DNA of 64,000 bases, from contig NZ_QJRG01000044.1 of NCBI RefSeq assembly GCF_004025535.1, positions 124,001-188,000 on the forward strand, given 5' to 3'. The stretch is from Pseudomonas alkylphenolica. Its GTDB lineage: Bacteria; Pseudomonadota; Gammaproteobacteria; Pseudomonadales; Pseudomonadaceae. Made by a program: the position numbers and the translations under genes. Of the stretch, positions 17,722 to 27,145 are shown in pieces (the stretch's first letter is position 1; every line of letters begins with the position of its first letter). The notes under the pieces were generated by a model that saw only the letters and a program-made list of their open reading frames with translations, ran no database searches and was not told where the DNA came from.

Positions 17722-19071
17722 ATGACTACGCGCATCCTTACCGGTATCACCACCACGGGCACGCCTCACCTGGGCAACTACGCCGGTGCCATTCGCCCGG
17801 CGATCCTCGCCAGCCGTGAGCCGGGTGTCGACTCGTTCTACTTCCTGGCCGACTACCACGCCCTGATCAAATGCGATGACCCGCAGCGCATCCAGCGCTC
17901 GCGTCTGGAAATCGCCGCGACCTGGCTGGCCGGTGGCCTGGACCCGGAGCGAGTGACCTTCTACCGCCAGTCCGATATCCCCGAGATTCCCGAACTGACC
18001 TGGCTGCTGACCTGTGTGGCGGCCAAGGGCCTGCTCAACCGGGCTCACGCCTACAAGGCCTCGGTGGACAAGAACCTGGAAAACGGTGAAGACCCGGATG
18101 CGGGTATCAGCATGGGCCTGTACAGCTACCCGGTACTGATGGCGGCCGACATCCTGATGTTCAACGCCAACAAGGTGCCGGTCGGTCGCGACCAGATCCA
18201 GCACGTGGAAATGGCCCGAGATATCGGCCAGCGTTTCAACCACCTGTTCGGCCAGGGCAAGGAATTCTTTGCCATGCCCGAAGCGCTGATCGAAGAAAGC
18301 GTGGCGACCTTGCCGGGTCTGGACGGCCGCAAGATGTCCAAGAGCTACGACAACACCATTCCGTTGTTCACCAGCGCCAAGGACATGAAGGACGCGATCT
18401 CGCGCATCGTCACCGACTCGCGTGCCCCGGGCGAAGCGAAAGACCCGGACAATTCGCACCTGTTCACCCTGTTCCAGGCCTTCGCCACGTCGGCTCAGGC
18501 CGAGGAATTCCGCAGCGAACTGCTACAAGGGCTGGGCTGGGGCGAAGCCAAGCAGCGCCTGTTCCAGCTGCTCGATGGGCAGCTGAGTGAGCCGCGTGAG
18601 CGCTATCACCAACTGATCAGCCGTCCGGCCGACCTGGAAGACATCCTCCTGGCCGGTGCGCAGAAAGCACGCAAGGTTGCCACGCCGTTCCTCGAGCAAC
18701 TGCGCGAAGCGGTGGGTCTGCGTTCGTTCCGCAGCATTGAACAGGGTACTGCCCAGGTCAAAAAGAAAGCCGCCAAGGCCGCGCGCTTTGTCAGCTTCCG
18801 GGAAGACGACGGCAGCTTCCGCTTCCGTCTGCTGGCGGCCGATGGCGAGCAACTGCTGCTGTCGCGCAACTTTGCCGATGGTAAAACAGCTGGTGCGGTG
18901 AGCAAGCAACTGCAACAAGGCGGTGAGCTGGACGTGCGTACCGAAGGCCTGGGCTTCAGCCTGTGGCTGGAAGGCGAATGCGTTGCCGACGGCCCGCAGC
19001 TGGCTGACGAAGCCGCGCGTGATGCCGCTATCGAGAGCCTGCGCGTCGCCTTGCAGCCACAGCAGGACTGA
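17722..19071 (+). CDS. trpS: Tryptophanyl-tRNA synthetase
   Basis: A 449-residue class I aminoacyl-tRNA synthetase. The HIGH-type motif is TGTPHLGN (12-19) and the KMSKS loop is at 204-208. The catalytic core of about 335 residues is followed by a C-terminal extension (about 345-449) absent from the short E. coli enzyme but usual in Pseudomonas. It charges tRNA-Trp for translation. A terminator follows at 19104-19134. Confidence 0.94.
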   Translation: MTTRILTGITTTGTPHLGNYAGAIRPAILASREPGVDSFYFLADYHALIKCDDPQRIQRSRLEIAATWLAGGLDPERVTFYRQSDIPEIPELTWLLTCVAAKGLLNRAHAYKASVDKNLENGEDPDAGISMGLYSYPVLMAADILMFNANKVPVGRDQIQHVEMARDIGQRFNHLFGQGKEFFAMPEALIEESVATLPGLDGRKMSKSYDNTIPLFTSAKDMKDAISRIVTDSRAPGEAKDPDNSHLFTLFQAFATSAQAEEFRSELLQGLGWGEAKQRLFQLLDGQLSEPRERYHQLISRPADLEDILLAGAQKARKVATPFLEQLREAVGLRSFRSIEQGTAQVKKKAAKAARFVSFREDDGSFRFRLLAADGEQLLLSRNFADGKTAGAVSKQLQQGGELDVRTEGLGFSLWLEGECVADGPQLADEAARDAAIESLRVALQPQQD

Positions 19072-19103
19072 ACGGCCAGACGCAAGTCTGATTGCCATTA
19101 TCC

Positions 19104-19134
19104 GGGGCCGTCGCTACAGTGACGGCCCGTTTTT
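19104..19134 (+). terminator. Rho-independent terminator of trpS
   Basis: GGGCCGTC and GACGGCCC flank a short loop and are followed by G and five T, about 35 bases after trpS and just before zapE. Confidence 0.85.
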
Positions 19135-19153
19135 GTTACCTTGCTAACGAATT

Positions 19154-20248
19154 ATGACGCCCCTAGAACGATATCAAGCAGATCTGAAACGTCCCGAATT
19201 CTTTCATGATGCGGCGCAGGAAACTGCGGTGCGTCATTTGCAGCGCCTGTACGACGATCTGATCGCGGCGCAGAACAACAAGCCCGGCGTGTTCGGCAAG
19301 TTGTTCGGCAAGAAGGAGCAGGCACCGGTCAAGGGCTTGTACTTCTGGGGTGGGGTAGGGCGCGGCAAGACCTACCTGGTCGATACCTTCTTCGAGGCGC
19401 TGCCGTTCAAGCAGAAGGTGCGTACGCACTTCCACCGCTTCATGAAGCGTGTGCACGAGGAAATGAAAACCCTCAAGGGCGAGAAGAACCCGCTGACCAT
19501 CATTGCCAAGCGTTTCTCCGAAGAAGCGCGGGTGATCTGCTTTGACGAGTTCTTTGTTTCGGACATTACCGATGCGATGATTCTTGGCACGCTGATGGAA
19601 GAGCTGTTCAAGAACGGCGTGACCCTGGTGGCGACGTCCAACATCGTCCCGGACGGCCTGTACAAGGACGGCTTGCAGCGTGCGCGCTTCCTGCCGGCCA
19701 TCGCCCTGATCAAGCAGAACACCGACATCGTCAACGTCGACAGTGGCGTCGACTATCGCTTGCGTCATCTGGAGCAGGCCGAACTGTTCCACTTCCCGCT
19801 GGACGAAGCCGCCCACGAAAGCCTGCGCAAAAGCTTCCGGGCGTTGACGCCTGAGTGCACTCTGGCGGTGGAAAACGACGTACTGATCATCGAAAACCGC
19901 GAGATCCGCGCGCTGCGTACCTGTGACGATGTGGCCTGGTTCGACTTCCGCGAGCTGTGTGATGGGCCGCGTAGCCAGAACGACTACATCGAGCTGGGCA
20001 AGATCTTCCACGCCGTGCTGCTCAGCGGCGTTGAACAGATGAGCGTGGCCACCGATGACATCGCTCGCCGGTTCATCAACATGGTCGACGAGTTCTATGA
20101 CCGCAACGTCAAACTGATCATCTCGGCCGAAGTTGAGCTCAAGGACCTGTACACCGGTGGTCGCCTGACCTTCGAGTTCCAGCGCACCCTGAGCCGTTTG
20201 CTGGAAATGCAGTCCCACGAGTTCCTCTCGCGGGCACACAAGCCTTAA
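19154..20248 (+). CDS. zapE: Cell division protein ZapE (AFG1-like ATPase)
   Basis: A 364-residue P-loop ATPase of the AFG1/ZapE family. Walker A is GGVGRGKT (66-73), the Walker B-like segment is VICFDEFFVSDITDA, and LVATSNIVPDGLYKDGLQR and FDFRELCDGPRSQNDY are family signatures. In E. coli ZapE acts at the Z-ring late in division and helps membrane-protein quality control. Its ATG at 19154 lies 20 bases after the trpS terminator. Confidence 0.93.
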   Translation: MTPLERYQADLKRPEFFHDAAQETAVRHLQRLYDDLIAAQNNKPGVFGKLFGKKEQAPVKGLYFWGGVGRGKTYLVDTFFEALPFKQKVRTHFHRFMKRVHEEMKTLKGEKNPLTIIAKRFSEEARVICFDEFFVSDITDAMILGTLMEELFKNGVTLVATSNIVPDGLYKDGLQRARFLPAIALIKQNTDIVNVDSGVDYRLRHLEQAELFHFPLDEAAHESLRKSFRALTPECTLAVENDVLIIENREIRALRTCDDVAWFDFRELCDGPRSQNDYIELGKIFHAVLLSGVEQMSVATDDIARRFINMVDEFYDRNVKLIISAEVELKDLYTGGRLTFEFQRTLSRLLEMQSHEFLSRAHKP

Positions 20249-20258
20249 CGCGTTACGG

Positions 20259-20286
20259 GTAGGCGGCCGGGAAATCGGGCGCCTAC
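20259..20286. terminator. Stem-loop between convergent zapE and the AraC-type gene
   Basis: GTAGGCG pairs with CGCCTAC around a GC-rich loop in the short gap between two convergent genes. There is no clean T tract. Confidence 0.4.
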
Positions 20287-20296
20287 CTCATTCTTC

Positions 20297-21295
20297 TCAC
20301 GCTTCCTGCACAAACTGCTGGCGATACTGGTTCGGCGACAACTCCGTGTGCTGCCGGAACAGGCGTGCAAAGAAGCTGGCATCGTCATAGCCCACTTCAT
20401 AGCTGATGGTCTTGATGCTCTTGCGTGTGCCGGAGAGCAGGCCCTTGGCCGTTTCAATCCGCAGTCGCTGCAGGTAGTGCAACGGCTTGTCACCGGTGGC
20501 ACCCTGGAAGCGACGCATGAAGTTGCGGATGCTCATGCCATGGTTGCGTGCCACATCTTCGAAGCGGAACTTGTCGGCAAAGTGCTCTTCAAGCCACTGC
20601 TGGATCTGCAGGATGGTCAGGTCCTGGTGCAGCTTCTGCCCGCCAAAGCCCATGCGACCCGGGGTGTAGTTGCGCTGCACCTCGTAGAGCGTGTCGCGGG
20701 CTACCGCCTGGGCGACGTTGGCGCCGCAGAAGCGTTCGATCAGGTAGATGTACAGGTCGCAGGCCGAGGTGGTGCCGCCGGCGCAATAGAGATTGTCGGC
20801 GTCGGTCAGGTGCTTGTCCTGATTCAGGCTGACGTTGGGGAAGCGCTCGGCAAACTGGTTGAAGAAGCGCCAGTAGGTGGTCGCCTCCTTGCCGTCGAGC
20901 AGGCCGGCCTCGGCCAGCCAGAACACGCCACTGGCTTCGCCACACAGCACGGCGCCGCGTGCATGCTGCTCACGCAGCCACGGCAACACCTGCGGGTAGC
21001 GCTGGCAGAGCGCGTCGAAGTCGTCCCAGAAGGCCGGCAGGATGATCACGTCGGCCTGTTCCAGCCCGCTGTCCACGGGGAGCATGACTTCGCTGAAGCT
21101 GCGCACCGGCTGCCCGTCGGGGCTCACCAGGCGAGTCTCGAACATCGGCTTCAGGCCCAGCCCCAGTTGCTTGCCGTAGCGCAGGCTGGCCAGGTAGAAG
21201 AAATCCTTGGCCTGCATCAGGGTCGACGCAAAGACGTTATCGATGGCCAGGATACTGACGCGCCGCAAGGACGCGCTCGGTTGGGTAAACATCAT
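20297..21295 (-). CDS. GlxA-type transcriptional regulator (DJ-1/PfpI domain plus AraC HTH)
   Basis: A 332-residue regulator. The N-terminal half is a DJ-1/PfpI class I amidotransferase-like fold (ILPAFWDDF, then GAVLCGEASGVFWLAEAGLLDG, where the cysteine marks the usual nucleophile elbow). The C-terminal 100 residues are an AraC double helix-turn-helix (IRNFMRRFQGATG, ISYEVGYDDASFFARLFRQH). Such proteins often control amine, arginine or carnitine catabolism; here neither ligand nor target is evident. It follows the tas-like gene on the same strand after a 112-base gap holding a stem-loop. Confidence 0.85.
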   Translation of the reverse strand: MMFTQPSASLRRVSILAIDNVFASTLMQAKDFFYLASLRYGKQLGLGLKPMFETRLVSPDGQPVRSFSEVMLPVDSGLEQADVIILPAFWDDFDALCQRYPQVLPWLREQHARGAVLCGEASGVFWLAEAGLLDGKEATTYWRFFNQFAERFPNVSLNQDKHLTDADNLYCAGGTTSACDLYIYLIERFCGANVAQAVARDTLYEVQRNYTPGRMGFGGQKLHQDLTILQIQQWLEEHFADKFRFEDVARNHGMSIRNFMRRFQGATGDKPLHYLQRLRIETAKGLLSGTRKSIKTISYEVGYDDASFFARLFRQHTELSPNQYRQQFVQEA

Positions 21296-21373
21296 TTTCT
21301 TTATTCTTATAGGGGAGAGTGGTCAATCACCGGCTGGATCGTCTTATTTTTTGGCCGTTGTGTCTACCCTCGA

Positions 21374-21394
21374 ATCCCGCGCCGTGCGCGGGAT
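21374..21394 (-). terminator. Stem-loop downstream of the tas-like gene
   Basis: A perfect 9-bp stem, ATCCCGCGC and GCGCGGGAT, with a three-base loop, just past the stop codon at 21408. No T run follows. Confidence 0.45.
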
Positions 21395-21407
21395 CTGCTA
21401 TCGCGCT

Positions 21408-22448
21408 TCAGGGGGCCGGGTTGGGCTGGTCCTGATGAATGGCTTCGATACCTGCCAACAGCTCCTGAGAGAGCGTGAGATCAATGCTGGCGAGGTTGCT
21501 GTCCAGTTGCTCCAGGCTGGTGGCACCGATGATGTTGCTGGTCACGAACTGCTGCTGGGTGACGAAGGCCAGGGCCATCTGCGCCGGGTCCAGGCCGTGG
21601 TCGCGGGCCAGCTTCACGTAGCGACTGCAGGCCGCTACCGTTTGCGGGCTGGAGTAGCGTGAGAAACGGCTGAACAGGGTCAGGCGACCTTGAGCGGGGC
21701 GCGCGCCGTTTTCGTATTTCCCCGAGAGCATGCCAAAGGCCAGCGGCGAGTAGGCGAGCAGGCCGCACTGTTCGCGGATCGCGATTTCCGCCAGGCCCAC
21801 CTCGAAGCTGCGGTTGAGCAGGTTGTAGGGGTTCTGGATCGACACGGCACGGCTCCAGCCACGAGTCTCGGCCAACTGAAGGAACTTCATGGTGCCCCAC
21901 GGTGTTTCGTTGGACAGGCCGATGTGACGGATCTTGCCGGCCTTGACCTGCTCGTCGAGCACTTCCAGAGTTTCTTCCAGCGGGGTGAAATGATCCTCGG
22001 GCAGGTGCTGGTAGCCCAGCTTGCCGAAGAAGTTGGTGCTGCGTTCCGGCCAGTGCAGCTGGTACAGGTCGATCCAGTCGGTCTGCAGGCGCTTGAGGCT
22101 GTCGTCCAGCGCCGCAACGATGTGCTGGCGGTTGTGCTTGAGCTGGCCATCTCGGATATGGCTGATGCCGTTGCCCGGTCCGGCTACCTTGCTGGCGAGA
22201 ATCCAGTCGGCACGGTCGCCGCGGGCCTTGAACCAGTTGCCGATAATACGCTCGGTGCTGGCATAGGTTTCAGGGCGGGGCGGCACCGGGTACATCTCGG
22301 CGGTGTCGATGAAATTGATTCCGGCGGCCTTGGCGCGTTCGATCTGGCTGAAGGCCTGATCCTGCTCGTTCTGCTCGCCCCAGGTCATGGTGCCCAGGCA
22401 CAGGGCGCTGACGTTGAGGTCGGTACGGCCCAGTTGGCGATAGTCCAT
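21408..22448 (-). CDS. tas: NADP(H)-dependent aldo-keto reductase, Tas family
   Basis: A 346-residue TIM-barrel oxidoreductase, the same length as E. coli Tas. Catalytic residues are visible: Asp and Tyr in DTAEMY, Lys in LASKVAG and His in YQLHWPER. The Tas-type insertion after TAEMYPVP is present, as is the C-terminal cofactor segment SNIIGATSLEQL. The physiological substrate is not known; E. coli Tas was found as a suppressor of tyrosine auxotrophy. It is divergent from rplM. Confidence 0.85.
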   Translation of the reverse strand: MDYRQLGRTDLNVSALCLGTMTWGEQNEQDQAFSQIERAKAAGINFIDTAEMYPVPPRPETYASTERIIGNWFKARGDRADWILASKVAGPGNGISHIRDGQLKHNRQHIVAALDDSLKRLQTDWIDLYQLHWPERSTNFFGKLGYQHLPEDHFTPLEETLEVLDEQVKAGKIRHIGLSNETPWGTMKFLQLAETRGWSRAVSIQNPYNLLNRSFEVGLAEIAIREQCGLLAYSPLAFGMLSGKYENGARPAQGRLTLFSRFSRYSSPQTVAACSRYVKLARDHGLDPAQMALAFVTQQQFVTSNIIGATSLEQLDSNLASIDLTLSQELLAGIEAIHQDQPNPAP

Positions 22449-22626
22449 TGGCGTCTCCCTGGTAAAAGAAGCATAAAAGCAGGTTGAATTTTTTTTCGCA
22501 ATCTGGATAATTCAGCCCCTCTCCGTGTTGTGGGAGTGATGCCCCGCTTCATAGAAGAACCCTGCCGAATATTGGACGCGCTGACCCGAGCCCCCGATAG
22601 CGTCCGTGTGCGGCTGTGTCCTTGAC

Positions 22627-22655
22627 TTGTCAAGGTGCGCACTATCCAGTAAGAT
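22627..22655 (+). promoter_or_regulatory. Probable sigma-70 promoter of rplM-rpsI
   Basis: TTGTCA, 17 bases, TAAGAT: near-consensus -35 and -10 boxes 44 bases upstream of the rplM start codon. Transcription would begin near 22662. Confidence 0.55.
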
Positions 22656-22698
22656 CCGCCGTCTTATTTTCGCTGGGCGGCCCCTGAGGCTATAAAGA

Positions 22699-23127
22699 AT
22701 GAAAACTTTTACTGCTAAACCGGAAACAGTAAAGCGCGACTGGTTCGTAGTTGACGCCGCTGGTCAGACCCTGGGTCGTCTGGCTACCGAAATCGCTACC
22801 CGTCTGCGTGGCAAGCACAAGCCAGAATACACCCCTCACGTTGACACCGGCGACTACATCGTCGTAATCAACGCCGAGCAGGTACGTGTTACTGGTGCCA
22901 AAGCTTCGGACAAAATGTACTACTCCCACTCCGGCTTCCCGGGCGGTATCAAGGAAATCAACTTCGAGAAGTTGATCGCCAAGGCCCCAGAGCGCGTGAT
23001 CGAGACCGCGGTTAAAGGCATGCTGCCTAAAAACCCACTGGGTCGCGACATGTACCGTAAGCTGAAAGTCTATGCGGGCGCTGCTCACCCTCATACTGCT
23101 CAGCAGCCCCAAGAACTGAAGATTTAA
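22699..23127 (+). CDS. rplM: 50S ribosomal protein L13
   Basis: A 142-residue ribosomal protein with the L13 signatures [37 protein letters not shown] and [18 protein letters not shown]. It binds 23S rRNA early in large-subunit assembly. It is followed 14 bases later by rpsI, the conserved L13-S9 operon. Confidence 0.98.
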   Translation: MKTFTAKPETVKRDWFVVDAAGQTLGRLATEIATRLRGKHKPEYTPHVDTGDYIVVINAEQVRVTGAKASDKMYYSHSGFPGGIKEINFEKLIAKAPERVIETAVKGMLPKNPLGRDMYRKLKVYAGAAHPHTAQQPQELKI

Positions 23128-23141
23128 CGGAATAGTTCATT

Positions 23142-23534
23142 ATGTCGGCGACTCAAAATTACGGCACTGGCCGTCGCAAGACCGCAACCGCTCGCGTTTT
23201 CCTGCGTCCAGGTACCGGTAACATCTCCATCAACAACCGTCCACTGGACACCTTCTTCGGTCGTGAAACCGCGCGCATGGTAGTTCGCCAGCCGCTGGAA
23301 CTCACTGAAACCACCGAGAAGTTTGACATCTACGTCACCGTTATCGGTGGTGGTGTCAGCGGCCAGGCTGGTGCGATCCGTCACGGTATCACCCGTGCAC
23401 TGATGGACTACGACGAGACTCTGCGTGGCGCTCTGCGTCGTGCTGGCTTCGTCACCCGCGACGCTCGTGAAGTCGAGCGTAAGAAAGTGGGTCTGCGTAA
23501 AGCACGTAAGCGTCCTCAGTACTCCAAGCGTTAA
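23142..23534 (+). CDS. rpsI: 30S ribosomal protein S9
   Basis: A 130-residue protein starting with the S9 pattern [15 protein letters not shown] and ending in the basic tail [17 protein letters not shown] that reaches the P-site tRNA. It is the second gene of the L13-S9 operon and ends at a strong terminator. Confidence 0.98.
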   Translation: MSATQNYGTGRRKTATARVFLRPGTGNISINNRPLDTFFGRETARMVVRQPLELTETTEKFDIYVTVIGGGVSGQAGAIRHGITRALMDYDETLRGALRRAGFVTRDAREVERKKVGLRKARKRPQYSKR

Positions 23535-23551
23535 TTTTCGCTTCGGCGTTC

Positions 23552-23588
23552 AAAAAAAGCCCGGTTCCAGTGGAACCGGGCTTTTTTT
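23552..23588 (+). terminator. Rho-independent terminator of rplM-rpsI
   Basis: Seven A, GCCCGGTTCC, a three-base loop, GGAACCGGGC and seven T: a near-perfect intrinsic terminator 17 bases after rpsI. Confidence 0.95.
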
Positions 23589-23768
23589 ATGTCTTGAATA
23601 AACATATTGGCCTTTACTTAGCCTGTGCCGTGACAACTTGCCGCATAGACGCAAGTCAAGTGCTATAAGGGATGCAGCCTTTTGCCATGGGTAATCACCT
23701 TGTAATAGCAGGGTCTTTTCATTACCATGCGGCAAATTTTAAGCAGTTCAGAAATTACTTAAGTAGAT

Positions 23769-23784
23769 GCCTGTTGTAACAGGC
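23769..23784. promoter_or_regulatory. Perfect 16-bp palindrome upstream of petA
   Basis: GCCTGTTGTAACAGGC is a perfect palindrome 25 bases before the petA ATG. It could be a regulator site or a short hairpin in the leader of the cytochrome bc1 mRNA. No regulator could be assigned. Confidence 0.45.
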
Positions 23785-23809
23785 CATAAAGCTGATGGGA
23801 GAGGACTGA

Positions 23810-24403
23810 ATGAGCAATGACGGCGTCAATGCAGGCCGGCGTCGCTTCCTCGTAGCAGCCACGTCCGTGGTGGGTGCTGCAGGAGCGGTGGGGGCTGCGG
23901 TCCCGTTCGTGGGGTCATGGTTCCCCAGTGCCAAGGCGAAAGCCGCAGGTGCACCGGTGAAGGTCAACATCGCCAAGATTGAGCCGGGTCAGCAAATGAT
24001 TGCTGAATGGCGTGGCCAGCCAGTCTTCATCGTCCGCCGTACCGAAGAGATCCTTGGCAACCTCAAGAAGATCACCGGTGACCTCTCCGATCCTGAATCC
24101 AAAGCATCGGTCCAGCCCACTTACGTCAACCCGGAAAACCGTGCGATCAAGCCGGAAATCCTGGTGCTGGTCGGCCTGTGCACCCACCTGGGCTGCTCGC
24201 CAACCTTCCGTCCTGAAGTGGCTCCGGTCGACCTCGGTCCGAAGTGGGTCGGTGGTTACTTCTGCCCATGCCACGGTTCTCACTACGATCTGGCAGGCCG
24301 CGTTTACAAATCCCAGCCGGCGCCGCTCAATCTGCCAGTGCCGCCGCACTCTTATGAGTCGGACGACATCATTGTCGTCGGCGTCGATCAGGAGAACGCG
24401 TGA
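23810..24403 (+). CDS. petA: Ubiquinol-cytochrome c reductase Rieske iron-sulfur subunit
   Basis: A 197-residue Rieske protein. Near the N-terminus a twin-arginine motif RRRFLV (10-15) precedes a hydrophobic anchor (about 16-38), as expected for a Tat-exported Rieske subunit. The 2Fe-2S ligands are Cys124/His126 (CTHLGC) and Cys152/His155 (CPCHGS), with the disulfide cysteines Cys129 and Cys154. It takes electrons from ubiquinol in the bc1 complex and passes them to cytochrome c1. Its stop codon overlaps the petB start. The start is ATG at 23810 after GGGAGAGG. Confidence 0.96.
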   Translation: MSNDGVNAGRRRFLVAATSVVGAAGAVGAAVPFVGSWFPSAKAKAAGAPVKVNIAKIEPGQQMIAEWRGQPVFIVRRTEEILGNLKKITGDLSDPESKASVQPTYVNPENRAIKPEILVLVGLCTHLGCSPTFRPEVAPVDLGPKWVGGYFCPCHGSHYDLAGRVYKSQPAPLNLPVPPHSYESDDIIVVGVDQENA

Positions 24404-25614
24404 TGAGTAAGTTCATGGACTGGGTTGACGCCCGCTTCCCCGCCACCAAGATGTGGGAAGACCACCTCAGCAAGTACTACGCACCAAAGAACTTCAACTT
24501 CTTCTACTTTTTCGGCTCCCTGGCGCTGTTGGTGCTGGTTAACCAGATCGTTACCGGTGTCTGGCTGACCATGAGCTTTACCCCTTCGGCCGAAGAGGCG
24601 TTTGCCTCGGTCGAATACATCATGCGTGATGTCGAATACGGCTGGATCCTGCGTTACCTGCACTCCACCGGCGCCTCGGCGTTCTTCATCGTCGTCTACC
24701 TGCACATGTTCCGCGGCCTGCTGTACGGCTCGTACCAGAAGCCTCGCGAACTGGTCTGGGTGTTCGGCATGCTGATCTACCTGGCGCTGATGGCCGAGGC
24801 CTTCATGGGCTATCTGCTGCCATGGGGTCAGATGTCTTACTGGGGCGCCCAGGTGATCATCTCGCTGTTCGGTGCGATTCCGGTGATCGGCGATGACCTG
24901 ACCCAGTGGATTCGTGGTGACTACCTGATCTCCGGCATTACCCTGAACCGCTTCTTCGCCTTGCACGTCGTTGCGTTGCCCATTGTGATCCTTGGCCTGG
25001 TGGTGCTGCACATCCTGGCCCTGCACGAAGTGGGTTCGAACAACCCGGATGGCGTCGATATCAAGAAGCACAAAGACGAAAACGGTGTGCCGCTGGACGG
25101 TATCGCGTTCCACCCGTACTACACCGTGAAGGACATTGTCGGTGTCGTCGTGTTCCTCTTCGTGTTCTGCGCCATTGTGTTCTTCTTCCCGGAAATGGGT
25201 GGCTACTTCCTGGAAAAACCGAACTTTGAGCAGGCGAACGCCTTCAAGACCCCAGAGCACATTGCCCCGGTCTGGTACTTCACACCGTTCTACGCAATCT
25301 TGCGGGCGGTGCCGGACAAGCTCCTTGGCGTGATCGCCATGGGCGCCGCGATTGCCGTGCTGTTCGTGCTGCCGTGGCTCGACCGTAGCCCGGTCAAGTC
25401 CATGCGCTACAAGGGCTGGATGAGCAAGATCTGGCTGGTGGTGTTCTGCATCTCGTTCGTGATCCTCGGCGTACTCGGCGTGCTGGCGCCTACCCCGGGC
25501 CGTACGTTGCTGTCGCAGGTATGCACCTTCCTGTATTTCGCCTACTTCCTTCTGATGCCGTTCTACACCCGGCTCGAGAAGACCAAACCGGTTCCGGAAA
25601 GGGTGACTGGCTGA
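24403..25614 (+). CDS. petB: Ubiquinol-cytochrome c reductase cytochrome b subunit
   Basis: A 403-residue polytopic membrane protein with eight or more transmembrane helices. Paired haem-ligand histidines are in RYLHSTGASAFFIVVYLHMF and in FALHVVALP/LHILALHE, and the Qo-site motif reads PVWYFTPFYAILRAVP (PEWY in many other cytochromes b). It holds both b haems and both quinone sites of the bc1 complex. The ATG at 24403 overlaps the petA stop (TGATG); a GTG three bases earlier is less likely. It overlaps petC in the same way. Confidence 0.95.
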   Translation: MSKFMDWVDARFPATKMWEDHLSKYYAPKNFNFFYFFGSLALLVLVNQIVTGVWLTMSFTPSAEEAFASVEYIMRDVEYGWILRYLHSTGASAFFIVVYLHMFRGLLYGSYQKPRELVWVFGMLIYLALMAEAFMGYLLPWGQMSYWGAQVIISLFGAIPVIGDDLTQWIRGDYLISGITLNRFFALHVVALPIVILGLVVLHILALHEVGSNNPDGVDIKKHKDENGVPLDGIAFHPYYTVKDIVGVVVFLFVFCAIVFFFPEMGGYFLEKPNFEQANAFKTPEHIAPVWYFTPFYAILRAVPDKLLGVIAMGAAIAVLFVLPWLDRSPVKSMRYKGWMSKIWLVVFCISFVILGVLGVLAPTPGRTLLSQVCTFLYFAYFLLMPFYTRLEKTKPVPERVTG

Positions 25615-26393
25615 TGAAAAAGCTATTTGCAGTATTGATTCTGGCAGTGATGCCCTCGTTGACCTTCGCGGCCGAACACGGTCTGGAGCTGGACAAGGTC
25701 GATATCGATCTGAGCGACAAGGCGGCCATGCAGGACGGTGCGCGTACCTTTGCCAACTATTGCATGGGTTGCCACAGCGCCAAGTTCCAGCGGTACGAGC
25801 GCGTTGCCGACGACCTGGGCATTCCTCACGAGCTGATGCTCGAGAAGCTGGTATTCACCGGCGCCAAAATTGGCGACCACATGAAGATCGGCATGAAGCC
25901 TGAAGACGCCAAGACCTGGTTCGGTGCTGCGCCGCCGGACCTGACCCTGGTTGCCCGGGTGCGTGGTACCGACTGGTTGTACACTTACCTGCGCAGTTTC
26001 TATGCAGACAGTTCGCGTCCGTACGGCGTGAACAACAAGGTTTTCCCGAACGTTGGCATGCCTAACGTGCTGGTTGGCCTGCAGGGCAATCAGGTCATCG
26101 GCTGCAAACAGGTGCAGACCGTGGTCGACGGCAAGAAGCAGTTTGACCCGCTGACCGGCTCGCCATTGACCCATGAAGCATGTGACCAGCTGACCGTGGA
26201 GCCGAAATCCGGTACCCTGAACGAAGAGCAGTTCGACGAGAAGGTCAAGAATCTGGTGACCTTCCTGGCCTACTCGGCCAACCCGGTCAAACTGGAAAGT
26301 CAGCGCATCGGCACTTACGTGCTGCTGTACCTGGCCTTCTTCTTCATATTCGCTTACCTGCTCAAGCGCGAATACTGGAAGGACGTGCACTGA
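25614..26393 (+). CDS. petC: Cytochrome c1 of the bc1 complex
   Basis: A 259-residue protein: cleavable signal peptide (cut probably after LTFA, about residue 19-20), haem c motif CMGCH at 50-54, and a C-terminal membrane anchor (about 232-252, LLYLAFFFIFAYLLKREYW). It carries electrons from the Rieske centre to soluble cytochromes. I took the ATG at 25614, overlapping the petB stop codon, because it gives a proper signal peptide. Possible Met ligands include the one in FPNVGMPNVL. Confidence 0.95.
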   Translation: MKKLFAVLILAVMPSLTFAAEHGLELDKVDIDLSDKAAMQDGARTFANYCMGCHSAKFQRYERVADDLGIPHELMLEKLVFTGAKIGDHMKIGMKPEDAKTWFGAAPPDLTLVARVRGTDWLYTYLRSFYADSSRPYGVNNKVFPNVGMPNVLVGLQGNQVIGCKQVQTVVDGKKQFDPLTGSPLTHEACDQLTVEPKSGTLNEEQFDEKVKNLVTFLAYSANPVKLESQRIGTYVLLYLAFFFIFAYLLKREYWKDVH

Positions 26394-26419
26394 TCACGCA
26401 GTAGTTTCTGGTAGTTGAA

Positions 26420-26465
26420 CGCGCCCTGAGGTGCCTCCGGATGACGGAGGTGCCTGCAGGGCGCG
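26420..26465 (+). terminator. Long stem-loop after petABC
   Basis: CGCGCCCTG pairs with CAGGGCGCG, and inside it CCTCCG pairs with CGGAGG, giving an extended hairpin about 27 bases after petC. TTTGCATTTG follows, a weak T-rich tail, so termination is likely but not certain. Confidence 0.55.
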
Positions 26466-26510
26466 TTTGCATTTGTAGCTTCTATAATTTCATCTGCGAG
26501 GAGGACCACT

Positions 26511-27128
26511 ATGGGCGTGACCAACCGGTTGGCCTGCTACTCCGACCCCGCTGACCATTATTCTCATCGGGTGCGCATCGTTCTCGCCGAGAAAGGTGTC
26601 AGCGTCGAGATCATCAATGTCGATCCCGGACGCCTGCCGCCCAAGCTGGTCGAAGTGAACCCCTATGGCAGCGTGCCGACCCTGGTCGATCGCGACTTGG
26701 CACTGTACGAGTCGACCGTGGTGATGGAATACCTCGATGAGCGTTACCCGCATCCTCCCTTGCTGCCTGTGTACCCGGTGGCGCGGGCCAACAGCCGGCT
26801 GCTGATCCATCGCATCCAGCGTGACTGGTGTGCCCTGGTCGATCAGATTCTTGATCCGCGTACCAAGGATTCCGTCCGCGTCCAAGCCCGCAAGGAGCTG
26901 CGCGAGAGCCTGACCGGCGTGTCGCCGTTGTTTGCCGACAAGCCCTGTTTCCTCAGTGAGGAGCAAAGTCTGGTTGATTGTTGTCTACTGCCCATACTCT
27001 GGCGTTTGCCAGTGTTGGGAATTGAACTGCCGCGGCCGGCCAAGCCGTTGCTCGATTACATGGAGCGACAGTTTGCCCGCGAAGCTTTCCAGGCAAGCCT
27101 GTCCGCTGCTGAACGTGAAATGCGCTAG
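26511..27128 (+). CDS. sspA: Stringent starvation protein A
   Basis: A 205-residue glutathione S-transferase-fold protein without enzyme activity. The N-terminal thioredoxin-like part ([38 protein letters not shown]) and the sequence [20 protein letters not shown] are diagnostic. SspA binds RNA polymerase and acts on stationary-phase and acid-stress genes. The ATG at 26511 has AGGAGGACC upstream. sspB follows after 17 bases. Confidence 0.95.
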   Translation: MGVTNRLACYSDPADHYSHRVRIVLAEKGVSVEIINVDPGRLPPKLVEVNPYGSVPTLVDRDLALYESTVVMEYLDERYPHPPLLPVYPVARANSRLLIHRIQRDWCALVDQILDPRTKDSVRVQARKELRESLTGVSPLFADKPCFLSEEQSLVDCCLLPILWRLPVLGIELPRPAKPLLDYMERQFAREAFQASLSAAEREMR

Positions 27129-27145
27129 GTTTTAAGGAGCTGTCG

